From assembly GCA_963575745.1 (NCBI GenBank), contig CAUYUJ010000872.1, positions 44,354 through 108,353 on the forward strand: a DNA stretch of 64,000 bases. The letters run 5' to 3'. Within the stretch, counting starts at the first letter, position 1. Each line of letters starts with the position of its first letter. This stretch comes from Prorocentrum cordatum. Taxonomy: Eukaryota > Sar > Dinophyceae > Prorocentrales > Prorocentraceae. Below are positions 10,657 to 20,420 of the stretch, one piece after another. The notes under the pieces were generated by a model. That model saw only the letters and a program-made list of their open reading frames with translations. It had not been told where the DNA came from and ran no database searches. The translations under genes were made by a program, and so were the position numbers.

Positions 10657-10810
10657 GGTCAGGCATGTCCTCCTGCAGGCGGATTGTGGACGAAAAATGA
10701 AAAAAATGTCAAACACCATTCAAACATACCCCAAAAAATAATCGAAAAATCGTCCCCTGACTATTTTAATTATTTCTGAATTTTCCTCCTGTAGAGGAAC
10801 ATGCCCGACT
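10657..10810 (+). mobile_element. MITE family 5, copy a
   Basis: The left end GGTCAGGCATGTCCTCCTGC and the right end CCTCCTGTAGAGGAACATGC (then CCGAC) are inverted repeats around an AT-rich centre containing CAAACATA and CGTCCCCTGACTATT. It is the first of seven copies here. Non-coding. Confidence 0.85.
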
Positions 10811-11039
10811 GAAGTGTAGTCCGCCCGTTGTTTGAGCAAGGACCGGCCGTGTCCTGGCCTTCCTGTAGGCCTACCGGACCACGACAGGCTCTTGGAACAA
10901 GAGAACGTTCTCGGAAAAAAAAACGCAGTCTCCTCAGAACATAGGACATGCGAGAGAAAGCAAGACTGCCCCAGCCAGAGATACCTAAGAAAATGCCGTG
11001 CAGACCAAAGAAGGAACTTGCACCAGCAAAGAAGCCAGA

Positions 11040-11240
11040 GATCCGATGTCGTGATTCTTTCAATAGGGGGCCCCCAGAAGGGTCGACACATTCCCCAGGA
11101 CCGAATTTTCATCCTGAATCGTTTTTAGACGGTCCCAGGGCCCAGTGAGGGCCCCAAAACCCAAGAGGCCGAAAACTGCGCAAAACGTCCGTCTTGATTT
11201 TTTGCCATGCGTTGGATCTCTGGGAACCCTGACAGCAGCA
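11040..11240 (+). repeat. Dispersed repeat R1
   Basis: Contains CCAGGACCGAATTTTCATCC, GACGGTCCCAGGGCCCAG, GAGGCCGAAAAC and GTCTTGATTTTTTGCC in the R1 order. Confidence 0.7.
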
Positions 11241-11489
11241 CAGGTGAAGGGAGGCTGCCGAGGAGCAGGAGGCCGGAAAAATTGTAGGAGGCACGGGCGG
11301 GAACGCGGCCACATGCGCACTGCAGTCTTCTGTGCCATGGAGATCGTGGCCGCCGTTCGGCCCGACGCCAGCGCAGTCCAGACCCCCGACGTCGTGATTT
11401 TTCCCAACGCTGACCCCCAGAGATCTGGAGCTGGACCATACGTTGACTTTCGCGTTGTCTTCCCTTCTGCCTTACCCGCTTTTCCCCGT

Positions 11490-11570
11490 AGAACTCCCTC
11501 CCACAACGAAAAACAACACACCGCCGAAGTCCAGCAAAACAGCTTCTAGGTCCAGCCCTGGTCTGGACCC
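11490..11570 (+). repeat. Short dispersed repeat (CAGCCGAAGTCCAGCAAAAC type)
   Basis: The phrase CCGAAGTCCAGCAAAACAGC followed by TCCAGCCCTGG also occurs near 31,160-31,200 and, more diverged, near 24,690-24,730. Confidence 0.55.
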
Positions 11571-11574
11571 CATT

Positions 11575-11740
11575 GCCGAGACCGGCAAGGTCTGGACCGG
11601 CTTCTCATCCCGAGACGGTTTTTGACGGCCCCGGGGCCGGCGAGGCCCCCCCCCCCCCCGAGGGCGAAACTGGCGAAACACCTCCCGTCGCGACTTCTTC
11701 CCAGCGAGAGGGGGGTCTGGGAACGCTGCCAGGGAATCGG
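11575..11740 (+). repeat. Dispersed repeat R1
   Basis: GACCGGCTTCTCATCCCGAG, GACGGCCCCGGGGCCGGCGA and GGGCGAAACTGGCGAAACA appear in R1 order. A homopolymer C13 run interrupts it. Confidence 0.7.
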
Positions 11741-11754
11741 AGCAGCCTCGGGTG

Positions 11755-11840
11755 AGTCTCGGGAGCGGCCAAGAGGGGGGTGGCCAAGAGGGGGGGGTGC
11801 AGATCATGACCGGCGGCATGTGCGCGGCCCAGCTGCCAGC
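11755..11840 (+). repeat. Dispersed repeat R2
   Basis: GGGAGCGGCCAAGAGGGGGG followed by ATCATGACCGGCGGCATGTG. Shared with 12,940-13,080 and 15,245-15,420. Confidence 0.7.
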
Positions 11841-11842
11841 AG

Positions 11843-12002
11843 GTAACCAGCCTCGAACGTATCCCTATCCCCAAGATGCGCGAGCAAGAAGCGAGGACCA
11901 TCTTAGGGATAGGCCCTCAAAGACGGAAGGGAATCCTTGAGATCGGCCTCGAGGTGAGGTGCTGTCAAACATAGGGATAGGGGTATGTTCCAGGCTGGTA
12001 AG
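11843..12002 (+). mobile_element. MITE family 7, single copy
   Basis: The left end GGTAACCAGCCTCGAACGTA (then TCCCTATCCCC) pairs with the right end ATAGGGATAGGGGTATGTTC (then CAGGCTGGTA) as imperfect TIRs of about 28 bp. About 160 bp, non-coding. Confidence 0.7.
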
Positions 12003-12004
12003 CA

Positions 12005-12130
12005 GGAAGAGAGGAAAACGAGGAGGACGAGGAGGACGAGGACGACGAGGAGGGCGAGGAGGACGAGGAGGGCGAGGAGGGCGAGGAGGAGGAGGAGGAG
12101 GAGGAGGAGGAGGAGGAGGAGGAGGAGGGG
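12005..12130 (+). repeat. GGA/CGAGGA microsatellite
   Basis: AGGAGGACGAGGAGGGCGAGG-type triplets ending in pure GGA. No gene. Confidence 0.9.
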
Positions 12131-12299
12131 GGCCAGGGACAGAATGAAGTAAGAGAAGGCGCCACGAAATCTGGGGACGCTCGATCCCGCGCGGGCCCGG
12201 CGGGCCGCCCGCGGAGGCCCCCACGGGGCGGGGCGCAGATGATAAGAAAGGGCGCCCCGGAGCACACGAGGAGAGGCACACAGACCCCAAGGCTGTCCA

Positions 12300-12590
12300 T
12301 ATTGAAGGGGCCCACAGACACACAAATAAATACACACAAATAAAATGATCCCCCATATTTTCCCATATTTTCTGGGTTTTTGTCTTCCCCCCCACTTCCC
12401 ATATTTTCCCATATTTTCTGGGGAATCGACGATTAATTGTGTCTGTGTGTTTTTTCCCCTCCTGACATATGTGCTATAGTTTCTGGGTCTTCGTCTACAT
12501 CCCCCCACCGCCCATACGTTCCCATCTTGCCCTGGGAATCGACGGTTGTTTGTGTGTGTGTGTTTGCGTGCCTTTTCCCTGCTGAAGGAA
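12300..12590 (+). repeat. Dispersed repeat R5 (partly duplicated)
   Basis: Contains CACACAAATAAATACACACA, CCATATTTTCTGGGTTTTTG, CTTCCCCCCCACTTCCCATA and AATCGACGATTAATTGTGTC. A second diverged pass follows (GTTTCTGGGTCTTCGTCTAC, AATCGACGGTTGTTTGTGTG). Other copies lie at 14,430-14,600 and 32,190-32,395. Confidence 0.7.
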
Positions 12591-12749
12591 GGAGGGCGAT
12601 CAGCCAGGGGGGGGCGGGGAAGGAAGGTAATTACCCCTTGTCGGGCCCTGAAGCCCCCCTCTCTGGGCCCGACAGGGACCCTGGAGGGTCCCTTTCTGCA
12701 GCCCCCGCTGCCCCCCTCACGCCCGGACCCCGGGCGTCACGGGTCTTTC

Positions 12750-12910
12750 GAAACGCCGCCGACCCCCAGAAATCTTGACCCCTTCCCCGGGACGGGCTTT
12801 TCGTCCCGGGTCGTCTTCTGACGGCCCCGGGGCCTGGTGGGGGCCCCCCGGGGGCGAAACTGGCGAAAAACCCACCGTCGTGACCTGTCCGCAGCGCGAC
12901 GGGGCCCCGG
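12750..12910 (+). repeat. Dispersed repeat R1 (reference copy)
   Basis: Ordered landmarks: CGACCCCCAGAAATCTTGAC, GGGACGGGCTTTTCGTCCCG, TCTTCTGACGGCCCCGGGGC, GGGGCGAAACTGGCGAAAAA, CCGTCGTGACC, then a GCGCGACGGGGCCCCGGGAA tail. It is the most frequent interspersed repeat of the window, with about 11 copies in both orientations. Confidence 0.75.
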
Positions 12911-12939
12911 GAACCCGCCGCCCCCCCCCACTCGGGAGC

Positions 12940-13080
12940 GGCCAAGAGGGGGGTGTCCAAGAGAGGGGGGTGCAAATCATGACCGGCGGCATGTGCGCCG
13001 CCCAGCGTGGGGGCCAGGGACGTAATGAAATAAGAAGAGGCGCCATGAAATCTGCGGAAATATCATGACCCCCGCCATGA
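12940..13080 (+). repeat. Dispersed repeat R2
   Basis: CGGGAGCGGCCAAGAGGGGG, ATCATGACCGGCGGCATGTG, GAGGCGCCATGAAATCTG and CGCCATGATATCC in order. It directly follows an R1 copy, as it also does near 11,755. Confidence 0.7.
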
Positions 13081-13100
13081 TATCCACCCCCCCTAGTTTG

Positions 13101-13326
13101 GGCGCCCGAGTTATCCGGGGTAACTCGGGTCCGGGGTAAGTCGGGTTTGGATTCCCGAAAAAGGAACCCGAGTTAGCCCTGACCCGAGTTACCCCTGATG
13201 ATTCGGGGCTCTGGACGCCCGAATTATCCGGGGCAACTCGGGTCCGGGGTAACTCGGGCTTGGATTCCCGAAAAACGAACCCGAGTTATCCCTGACCCGA
13301 GTTACCCCTGATGATTCGGGGCTCTG
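13101..13326 (+). repeat. Tandem pair of roughly 114-bp self-complementary units
   Basis: Two units (about 13,101-13,214 and 13,215-13,326). Each contains GGGGTAACTCGGGTCCGGGG and, further on, CCGAGTTACCCCTGATGATT, so each can fold on itself. No gene. Confidence 0.8.
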
Positions 13327-14030
13327 ACTAGTCACCACCCCCCTCTTTCCCGCCCCCGACCCACTCGTCGCTCCCTGGAAGGGAGGGGCCCCGTGGGCCG
13401 GCCCGCCGGCCCCGAAGGGGCCCCGGCGGAGGCACACGTGGCGCAGGCGGAGCACGAGCTTCAGCAGCAGCAGCGCCGGCACGCAGCCTGCAGAGGCTCA
13501 CGGGGGGGGCAGCCGCGAGGCGCGTCGGGTCGCCCAGGTGGCGGGGCCGAAGGGGCAAGGACTCACCAGAGGGGAGAGCCGTCGTCCGAGGCTGTGGGTG
13601 CCATGACAGTGTCGGGTCGGGCGAAAGGGGGGGATAGCACAGGGGGGGGGGTGAGAATCAGCTCACGCAGCTGATTTTCCCGGCGCCTCCTGGCGCCGGA
13701 GGCGGCCATGTATCGAGGAGTGGGCCCCTCGGCGAAGCCGAAACCAGCTGCATGCAGCAAATTTCGTAACCCCCCCTTTCCCAATCCCCCCCTTTCGCCC
13801 GGCCCGACAATGGACACTCTCATCAACCGTTCGATCACTGAACTTACCCTGTCTTCAGAATGTCTCTGCTGCATGTTTGAAACATCCTCGGGGCATGCTT
13901 GAAACATGTCTGAGCACGTTAGAAGCATGTGTTGACTATGTTTTAGACGTCTGGGAACTATTTGGTAATATGCCACCTCTCCATTGAACGTCTTCCACAG
14001 ATGAAAGGGACAATCCCAGACCTCCTCGCG
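13327..14030. other. Spacer, no gene recognised
   Basis: Unique-looking GC-rich then AT-richer DNA. 13,670-13,705 holds a small GGCGCC-centred palindrome. Conflicting frames on both strands, none with a family signature. Confidence 0.4.
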
Positions 14031-14200
14031 CTGTGAAAAAATATCACGACGGGCGGTGTTTGTTTCGATGTTTTCGGCCTCTAGGGGCCCTTCCCAGGCC
14101 TCGGGGCCGTTCAAGAACGCTTAAGAACGACTCACAGGACGAACCCGGGTCCCGGGTCCCTCTGGGGGTCGACGCTGCGAAAAAATCACACCTCGGGGGC
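14030..14200 (-). repeat. Dispersed repeat R1 (reverse copy)
   Basis: ATCACGACGGGCGG, TTTCGGCCTCTAGGGGCCCT, CCTCGGGGCCGTTCAAGAAC and GGGTCGACGCTGCGAAAAAA occur in reverse R1 order. Confidence 0.65.
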
Positions 14201-14264
14201 CTGGGATTTGCCCACAGAAGGCAAATAGCAAATGAGCGACGAAAGGAGACGGGTCTGACGCTTC

Positions 14265-14403
14265 GATCGGGCATGTCCCCCTACAGGCGGGGCGAAGTTT
14301 GGACGAAAACTCAAACAGTGCCCAAAACTTCTTACCAAAAATCGTCCCTGGAGCATGGTTTGACTATTCCTGGAGACTCCCCCTGCAGAGGGACAGGCCA
14401 AGC
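14265..14403 (+). mobile_element. MITE family 5, copy b
   Basis: GATCGGGCATGTCCCCCTAC at the left; CCCCCTGCAGAGGGACAGGC at the right as the inverted end. The interior has CAAACAGTGCCCAAAACTTC and CGTCCCTGGA. Diverged relative to copies d and f. Confidence 0.75.
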
Positions 14404-14429
14404 TTAATCTTACGCGAGATGGGGTAGCT

Positions 14430-14600
14430 GAAGGGGCCCCAGGACACACAGATAAATACACACACAAATGACAGACTTCCCCTTATTTTCCAATATTTTT
14501 TGGGTTCTTGTCTTCCCCCCCACTTCCCATATTTTCCTGCATTTTCCTCGGAATCGACGATTAGTTGTGTCTGTGTGTTTTTTCTCCTCCCGAGTAGCGA
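14430..14600 (+). repeat. Dispersed repeat R5
   Basis: ACACACAGATAAATACACAC, TTGGGTTCTTGTCTTCCCCC and AATCGACGATTAGTTGTGTC in the same order as at 12,300. Confidence 0.75.
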
Positions 14601-14774
14601 CCCTGCGGTGGCCTCCGCAGGCCGCCGGCGCGGCGCGCTGCGCCCTGGAGGCCGGGGCGCTCACGCGCGAGCTCACGCGGGCAGCTGAGGCGCCCGTGTC
14701 GGCGCAGGCGACTCTGCCGTTTCGCTATTTCTCTGCGTCGCTCCATTGCCCACGGAAGGCAAAGCGATGTTCGT

Positions 14775-14939
14775 AGGGCGACGAGATCTATGCATATCCA
14801 CTGCTCCTGGCCAGGCCCATCCTGGGCCCAGGAGCGGTGTATATGCCTCCCTGGCCAAGCCAGGAGGGCGTATACACAGCTCTTGGGCCCAGGATTGGCC
14901 TGGCCGGGAGCAGTGGATATGTATAGATATCGTCGCCCT
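14775..14939 (+). mobile_element. MITE family 4, copy 1
   Basis: 165 bp. The left end AGGGCGACGAGATCTATGCA (then TATCCACTGCTCCTGGCCAGG) is matched in reverse complement by the right end ATATGTATAGATATCGTCGC (then CCT), giving TIRs of about 40 bp. The interior has a second inverted repeat, GTGTATATGCCTCCCTGGCC facing AGGAGGGCGTATACAC. Non-coding. Confidence 0.88.
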
Positions 14940-15244
14940 ATGTTCGGGGATGGACAGACCCCCCTTTAGTAAAACGTGGTTTCGTGAAAACGACCCGAGG
15001 CCCAAACCTGGCGGGCGCAGGCCCGGAAAACAACGGCCACGGCGCCCTCTCGAGAACCGAGAACGGACAATTCACTGATTCGACGTGTCACTGTTGGGGG
15101 TTCTGTCCACCCCCGAGATGTGCCTTCCTTGAGGTCCCTGAACGCCACAAGCGCTGCCTTCCGTGAGAAGCACCGGCCAGACTTGGGCCATAGTTGTTGG
15201 GCCTCCCGTGGGGTCATGAAGAAGTCGCGACGGAAGGTTTCTGA

Positions 15245-15420
15245 TGGTGTTCCGCCTCTCGGGCGCGGCCATGAGGGGGGCGTCCAAGAGGGGGGGGCGC
15301 GAATCATGGCCGGCGGCATGTGCGCGGCCCAGGGGGTGCGGGCAGGGACGCAAGGAGATAAAAAGAGGCGCCATTTGATCTGGTGACAGATCATGGCCCA
15401 CGCCATGATATCCCCCCCCC
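15245..15420 (+). repeat. Dispersed repeat R2
   Basis: TCTCGGGCGCGGCCATGAGG, AATCATGGCCGGCGGCATGT, AAGAGGCGCCATTTGATCTG and ACGCCATGATATCC. Ends at a C11 run. Confidence 0.7.
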
Positions 15421-15600
15421 CCCGAGTCATCACCCCCCTCGTTGCCGCCCCCGAGCCCCTCGGGGCCCCAGCCAGGGCCCCAGGGCCATCAAGACACGAC
15501 TCGTGGCGAGGAGACGGCCCGGGGAAGGGGCCCAGACCTCTCGGGGCCCAGGTCCCGAGAAATCGCGACGCCGGGGATCTGGAGCCCGAGGCTGATGCGC
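15420..15600 (-). repeat. Dispersed repeat R1 (reverse copy)
   Basis: GCCCCAGCCAGGGCCCCAGG, then CATCAAGACACGACTCGTGG and AATCGCGACGCCGGGG in reverse R1 order. Confidence 0.6.
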
Positions 15601-15704
15601 CCGTCTTCCACCACCACCACCACCACCATGAGTTGGAGGGGGGAGGAGGAGGGGGAGGAGGAGGAAGAGGAGAAAAATAGGGGGAGGAACCCCTCCCCCT
15701 TCTG

Positions 15705-15874
15705 GGGCGACGAAGTCTATACAGATCCAGTGCTCCCTGGCCAGGCCCATCCTGGACCCAGCAACGGTGTATACGCCACACCCTCCTGGCTTGGCCAGGA
15801 GGGCGTATACACATCTCCTGGGTTCAGGAGAAGCCTGGCCAGGGAGCAGTGGATATGTATAGATTTCGTCGCCC
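15705..15874 (+). mobile_element. MITE family 4, copy 2
   Basis: 170 bp. GGGCGACGAAGTCTATACAG at the left, TGTATAGATTTCGTCGCCC at the right, and the same internal GTGTATACGCCACACCCTCC / GGAGGGCGTATACAC inverted repeat as copy 1. It lies only 0.8 kb from copy 1. Confidence 0.88.
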
Positions 15875-16084
15875 GACCTTCTGCCCATGGTGGTGGCGGT
15901 GGAAGACCAACCCACCAGAGGCCTCGCAAGAGCCGGCGCAACGCTGTCCAACACGGGCTCTCCGCAGCCCCGGCCCTTGTCCCATGGGCGGGCCTCTCCT
16001 CCCGACTCGTCTCGCACGGCCCTGGGGCCCCGCGAAGGCCCACAGAGCTTGGAAACGGCCACAGCAAGCCTCCCGCTGTGATAT

Positions 16085-16300
16085 ACCCAGTGCCCCGACG
16101 CCATGATTTTCTCGTGACGTCGACCCCCACTGCAGACGTCTCGGCCCACGCCAAGGAACCGGCTCCTCATCCTGAGCCGTTCTTCTGACGGCCCCCGAGG
16201 CCCAGCGAGGGCCTCCAGAGGCCGAAAACAGCGAGAACCCCTCCGCCATGCTTTGCTCATGAGTCGAGGGGGCCTGGGTGTGTATTGCTCACGACGCGAG
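16085..16300 (+). repeat. Dispersed repeat R1
   Basis: CCCCGACGCCATGATTTTCT, CCGGCTCCTCATCCTGAGCC, TTCTGACGGCCCCCGAGGCC and AGAGGCCGAAAACAGCGAGA in R1 order. Confidence 0.7.
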
Positions 16301-16770
16301 CGTGCCTGGGGCCCCCTCGTCCCCTCGCCCCCGCCCCCCCCTCCCGCCATCCGCCTCGGCTCGCCCTCGGAGCTCCACGCCCCGGCGCAGCTGGTGCGCT
16401 CCCCTTCCCCCGCGCGCTCCTCCCGCCCACTCCTCCGGCACTCGCTCCCGCATCCCTCCCCCGCCGTCGTCCCCACGCCCCGACCCGGTCCCGACCCCGT
16501 CCCCTTCTGGCCCTCCCAAGCCCATCGCCGTCCACATCCCAAACTCCGCCCCGCCCGCGCGAGGGACCGCCCCGCACACCCAACCCCGCCCCGCACACCA
16601 CGCCTCCCCCCCCCCTGGCAAACACCGCCCCACCCACCGAACACCGCCCCGCCAACCAACCACCGCCCCGCCCTGTTGTTGCTCCTCCTTCATTCTCCTC
16701 TCTGTGCTGCCCCCTTTTTCCAAAACCATCGCACTCTTCCTTGTTCCTTGTCCCCTTCTCGTTATCTTTC
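16300..16770. other. C-rich low-complexity spacer
   Basis: Cytosine-rich CCCCGCC/ACCCC text grading into the CTC microsatellite. Frames are poly-P/poly-R and uninformative. Confidence 0.5.
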
Positions 16771-16916
16771 TCCTCCTCCTCCTCCTCCTCCTCCTCCTCC
16801 TCCTCTCCTCCTCCTCCTCCTCCTCCTCTCCTCCTCCTCCGCCTCCTCCTCCTCCCCTCCTCCTCCTCCTCCTCCTCCTCCTCCTCCTCCTCCTCATCAG
16901 CATCCATCATCATCAG

Positions 16917-17003
<87 letters not shown>

Positions 17004-17016
17004 GCATCAGCATCAG

Positions 17017-17111
<95 letters not shown>

Positions 17112-17112
17112 G

Positions 17113-17165
<53 letters not shown>

Positions 17166-17166
17166 G

Positions 17167-17261
<95 letters not shown>

Positions 17262-17403
17262 CATGCTCCCCCCTAGAACTCCCTCCGATGCCCTCCCCCC
17301 GCAAAATCCCCCTCCCTCTCCGCACCCCTCCTCCTCCTACTCCTCCTCCTCCTCCTCCTCCTCCTCCTCCTCCTCCTCCTCCTCCTCCTCCTCCTCCTCC
17401 TCC
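16770..17403 (+). repeat. CTC - CAT - CTC compound microsatellite
   Basis: 16,770-16,893 is CTC. 16,894-17,262 is nearly pure CAT with regularly spaced CAG interruptions. 17,333-17,403 is CTC again. No gene. Confidence 0.97.
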
Positions 17404-17749
17404 TGTCTAGCTTCACTTCCCTGCCTCAGGGCCTGCGTCCGCCATCTGGCCCCGCTGCCTCCCCCTCCTCGTGAGCGGCAGGCTGCGCTCGCTGATTGAG
17501 ACACGGCCGCGGAGGCCTGGCAGACAGGACAGCAGGTCGGCGTACCAGCCTGGCGGCGGGGGACGGCCGCAGGCCCGATGAAACCAGAAGGACTCGCCCT
17601 CCCCCCCACACCCTGGAGGAGAAGGAGGAGAGGAACGGGGAGGAACGGGGAGGAGGGGGGGGAAGGAGGGGAGGGCATTTTTCCCTACCTAGGCTCTGCC
17701 TAGAAGGGTTCTTACTCTCTTAGCTTAAAGGGGCCCGGCAGTGGAACAC

Positions 17750-17803
17750 GCCCCGGGCGGTTCCCCCAGTCCCCTGGGAGCGGTTCCCCCAGTCCCCTGG
17801 GAG
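17750..17803 (+). repeat. Direct duplication GGTTCCCCCAGTCCCCTGGG
   Basis: A roughly 23-bp phrase (C/GGTTCCCCCAGTCCCCTGGGAG) occurs twice in tandem just before the TTTAGC array. It is itself partly palindromic. Confidence 0.75.
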
Positions 17804-18235
17804 CTTTAGCTTTAGCTTTAGCGTTAGCTGTAGCTTTAGCTTTAGTTTAGATTTAGCTTAGCTTTAGCTTAGCTTTAGCTTTAGCTTTAGCTTAGCTTTA
17901 GCTTAGCGTTTAGCTGAGCGTTTAGCTTAGCGTTTAGCTTAGCCTTTAGCTTAGCCTTTAGCTTAGCCTTTAGCTTAGCCTTAGCTTAGCTGTAGGTTGG
18001 CTGTAGCTTCGCTTTAGCTTAGATGTAGCTTAGCTTTAGCTTAGCTTTAGCTTAGCTGTAGCTTAGCTGTAGCTTAGCTTTAGCTCAGTTGTTGCTCAGC
18101 TTTAGCTTAGATTTAGCTTAGCTTTAGCTTATCATTAGCTTAGCTGCAGCTTAGCGTTAGCTTAGCTTTAGCTTAGCGTTAGCTTAGCTTTAGCTAGCTG
18201 TGGCTTAGCTTTACCTTAGCTTTACTGTTACTACT
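17800..18235 (+). repeat. TTTAGC/TTAGC satellite array
   Basis: About 435 bp of TTTAGC and TTAGC hexamer/pentamer units (typical phrase AGCTTTAGCTTAGC) with variants GTTAGC and TGTAGC. Both sides carry CCTAGG/CTAGG motifs (about 17,688 and 18,247). It resembles neither the plant/algal telomere TTTAGGG exactly nor any gene. Confidence 0.92.
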
Positions 18236-18560
18236 AATGCTGCTTTCCTAGGGGTTCCAACTCCTAGGTAGGGTCGCACTGGGATATTTTTTTGGGGGGG
18301 GGGCAATTCCTGGAGACTCGGGGTGCGCTCGGAGGTCTTGGAGTGCTCTCAACATTTTGGGGATGTCCTGGGGGTTGGGAGGACCAGCAGCACCGATTCT
18401 CATCTAAGTATCATGCGACTGCAACTGAAGATTGGGATCTCGGTGATCAGGCACTGATGTCATGAGACAGCGTGCAGTGTCCAACCTGAAACGCTTACGT
18501 AGCGACTTGACCTTCCCTCTCCCGCCCCCTCCTTCCAGTCTCGGAAGAATGTGGTGGGGA
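18236..18560. other. Spacer, nothing recognised
   Basis: Short G-run near 18,293. No repeat family or gene recognised. Confidence 0.35.
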
Positions 18561-18565
18561 CATCC

Positions 18566-19010
18566 TCCTCCTCCTCCTCCTCCTCCTCCTCCTCCTCCTC
18601 CTCTTCCTCCTCCTGCTCGAGGTGGAGAGAGCCCTCCTCCTCCCCGTCTGGAAGGAGGGTTGGGAACCCTCCTCTAGGGAGGGGAGGGGGGAGGAGGGAC
18701 AGTTCAGAGGTACTTCAGGGCGGAAGGACATGCGTCTACGTTCGAGAGAAGAAGGAGGGGTGAGAGAGGATGGAGGAGGAGCAGGAGGGAGTAAAAAAGA
18801 GATAGAGTGAAAGAGGATGGAACAGGAGGAGGAGGAGGAGGAGGAGCAGGATGGGGGAGTAGGATGGGGAAGAAAGGAGATGGAGGGGGAGGAGGAGGAG
18901 GAGGAGGAGGAGGAGGAGGAGGAGGAGGAGGAGGAGGAGGAGGAAGAGGAGGAGAAGGAGGAGGAGGGAAGAGCGGAGGATGGAGGAGGAGGAGCAGGAG
19001 GAGAGCAAGG
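18566..19010. repeat. CTC tract followed by GGA tract
   Basis: 18,566-18,615 is CTC; 18,770-19,010 is GGA with interruptions. Opposite-sense triplet tracts about 200 bp apart form an imperfect inverted repeat. Confidence 0.9.
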
Positions 19011-19834
19011 CACAGCTGGGCAAGCCTCCAGCTCCTCAATGCGGAACCTATACCACTACCCGACCGTCGTCGCCACGGCTGAATTCGCCTTCAATTCATG
19101 GTCAGATCGCACGACGGGAGAGGTCTGGGCCATCGGGGTACCGGTATGCCTGCATTTCCCCACCTCTCCCCCCCAGAACGAAGGGTGGGGAAGCCGCCCA
19201 CCGCCAATCACGGCAAGGGGCGCGGGAATTATGCAGCTCACGAGCACGTCGCAGGCCACGGAGCCCGTCAGAATTCGAGGGAAGAGGGAGGTCGAGGAGA
19301 ATCACGGAGGGGATGGGGAGGGGAGGCAGACGAGGACGCAGAGGAACCGCTCGCAAGTGTATGTACCTCTTCGCTGTCGCCCCAGTGATGCCCGCAGGGC
19401 CAGCGGGGGGGCAGTCTCGATGCCTCGAGTGTGTTCGTATCTCCACGTCGGCGGACCCAGCTCCCTGCTTGGACGTCTCCGCCGCGCAGCGAAACGGCGA
19501 AGAGGGACAAGCCGCAGCGGGGAACCGAGTCGGTTCCCAAGCCGCAGTGCAATGACAGAAGGTCACGGGCGTCGTACTGCAGTCAGGTGGGATGTTGGAC
19601 GACAAGAAAAGAGAAAATAGTCAGACACGATGCTCCCAAACTGTCAAACGTGGTCGAGAATGGTCCCCTGACTATGTTTTGACTATTCTTGGACATTCCT
19701 CTCGGCGGTGGACAAACCTCCCTTTGGTAGACCTCCCCTTCGTGAAAAGGGCCTGGGACCGAAACAGACGGACCGGGACCCGCAAAGATGACGGCCGCGA
19801 CGCCCCCTCGCGAACCGAAAACGGCCAATTCCTT
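19011..19834. other. Spacer with a degenerate MITE-5-like patch
   Basis: 19,610-19,730 contains AATAGTCAGACACGATGCTC, GGTCCCCTGACTATGTTTTG and GACTATTCTTGGACATTCCT, reminiscent of the MITE family 5 interior but without recognisable ends. Otherwise only conflicting frames and no gene. Confidence 0.4.
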
Positions 19835-20040
19835 ACGGTAGGTTCGTGCGGCGTCGGCGCGCGTAAAGGTTTTTGACACCGCGTCGATCGTTCAATCTTG
19901 AATCGATCGCGGCCTCGATTGTTCAAGGTTAAATCCAGTCGGGCCCAATGGCATTACCGGGCCCATCGGTGCTTCCGCGTCGCAGAATTCAACCTTTAAC
20001 GCCTTCGCTGGCGTCGCCAGCGCGTCAACGCCGCAGGAAC
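19835..20040 (+). repeat. Dispersed repeat R8, copy 1
   Basis: TACGGTAGGTTCGTGCGGCG, ACACCGCGTCGATCGTTCAA, ATCCAGTCGGGCCCAATGGC and CCTTCGCTGGCGTCGCCAGC. The same order recurs at 25,805-26,025. Confidence 0.75.
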
Positions 20041-20234
20041 CTACCGTACTCGACGTGTCAGGGCAGGAGGTCCGCCCACCCCCGATCTTCCCGTAGGGGG
20101 ACGTGCCCGACTTCATGCCGCAGATGTCGCGCCCCTGCGCTGGGCACGCGGAGGGGACGGCCACCGGCACCGCTCCGTGCCGGCGCGGCGGGGTGCTCGG
20201 CCACGCGCGCCTCATACCAACCCTCCTGCAATTC

Positions 20235-20420
20235 AGTCGGGCGGGTCCCCCTACAGGGGGATTTCCGACGAAGAATAAAAAATACCCAAAAAAATCAAAA
20301 AATTGCCCAAAAATAGTCTGGTGGTGACTATTTTTTGAATACTTTCTAGCGTTTTGGGGGTAGTGTTGGGGCATTTTTTATTTTACGTCGAAAATCCCCC
20401 TGTAGGGGGACATGCCCGAC
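20235..20420 (+). mobile_element. MITE family 5, copy c (longer variant)
   Basis: AGTCGGGCGGGTCCCCCTAC at the left and CCCCCTGTAGGGGGACATGC (then CCGAC) at the right. The A/T-rich interior is expanded to about 140 bp with GACTATTTTTTGAA. Confidence 0.8.

Noticed and set aside
16253-17499. 385- and 404-codon frames ending in poly-I, poly-S or poly-H
   Set aside because: Compound CTC/CAT microsatellite. The N-terminal part is only C-rich low complexity.
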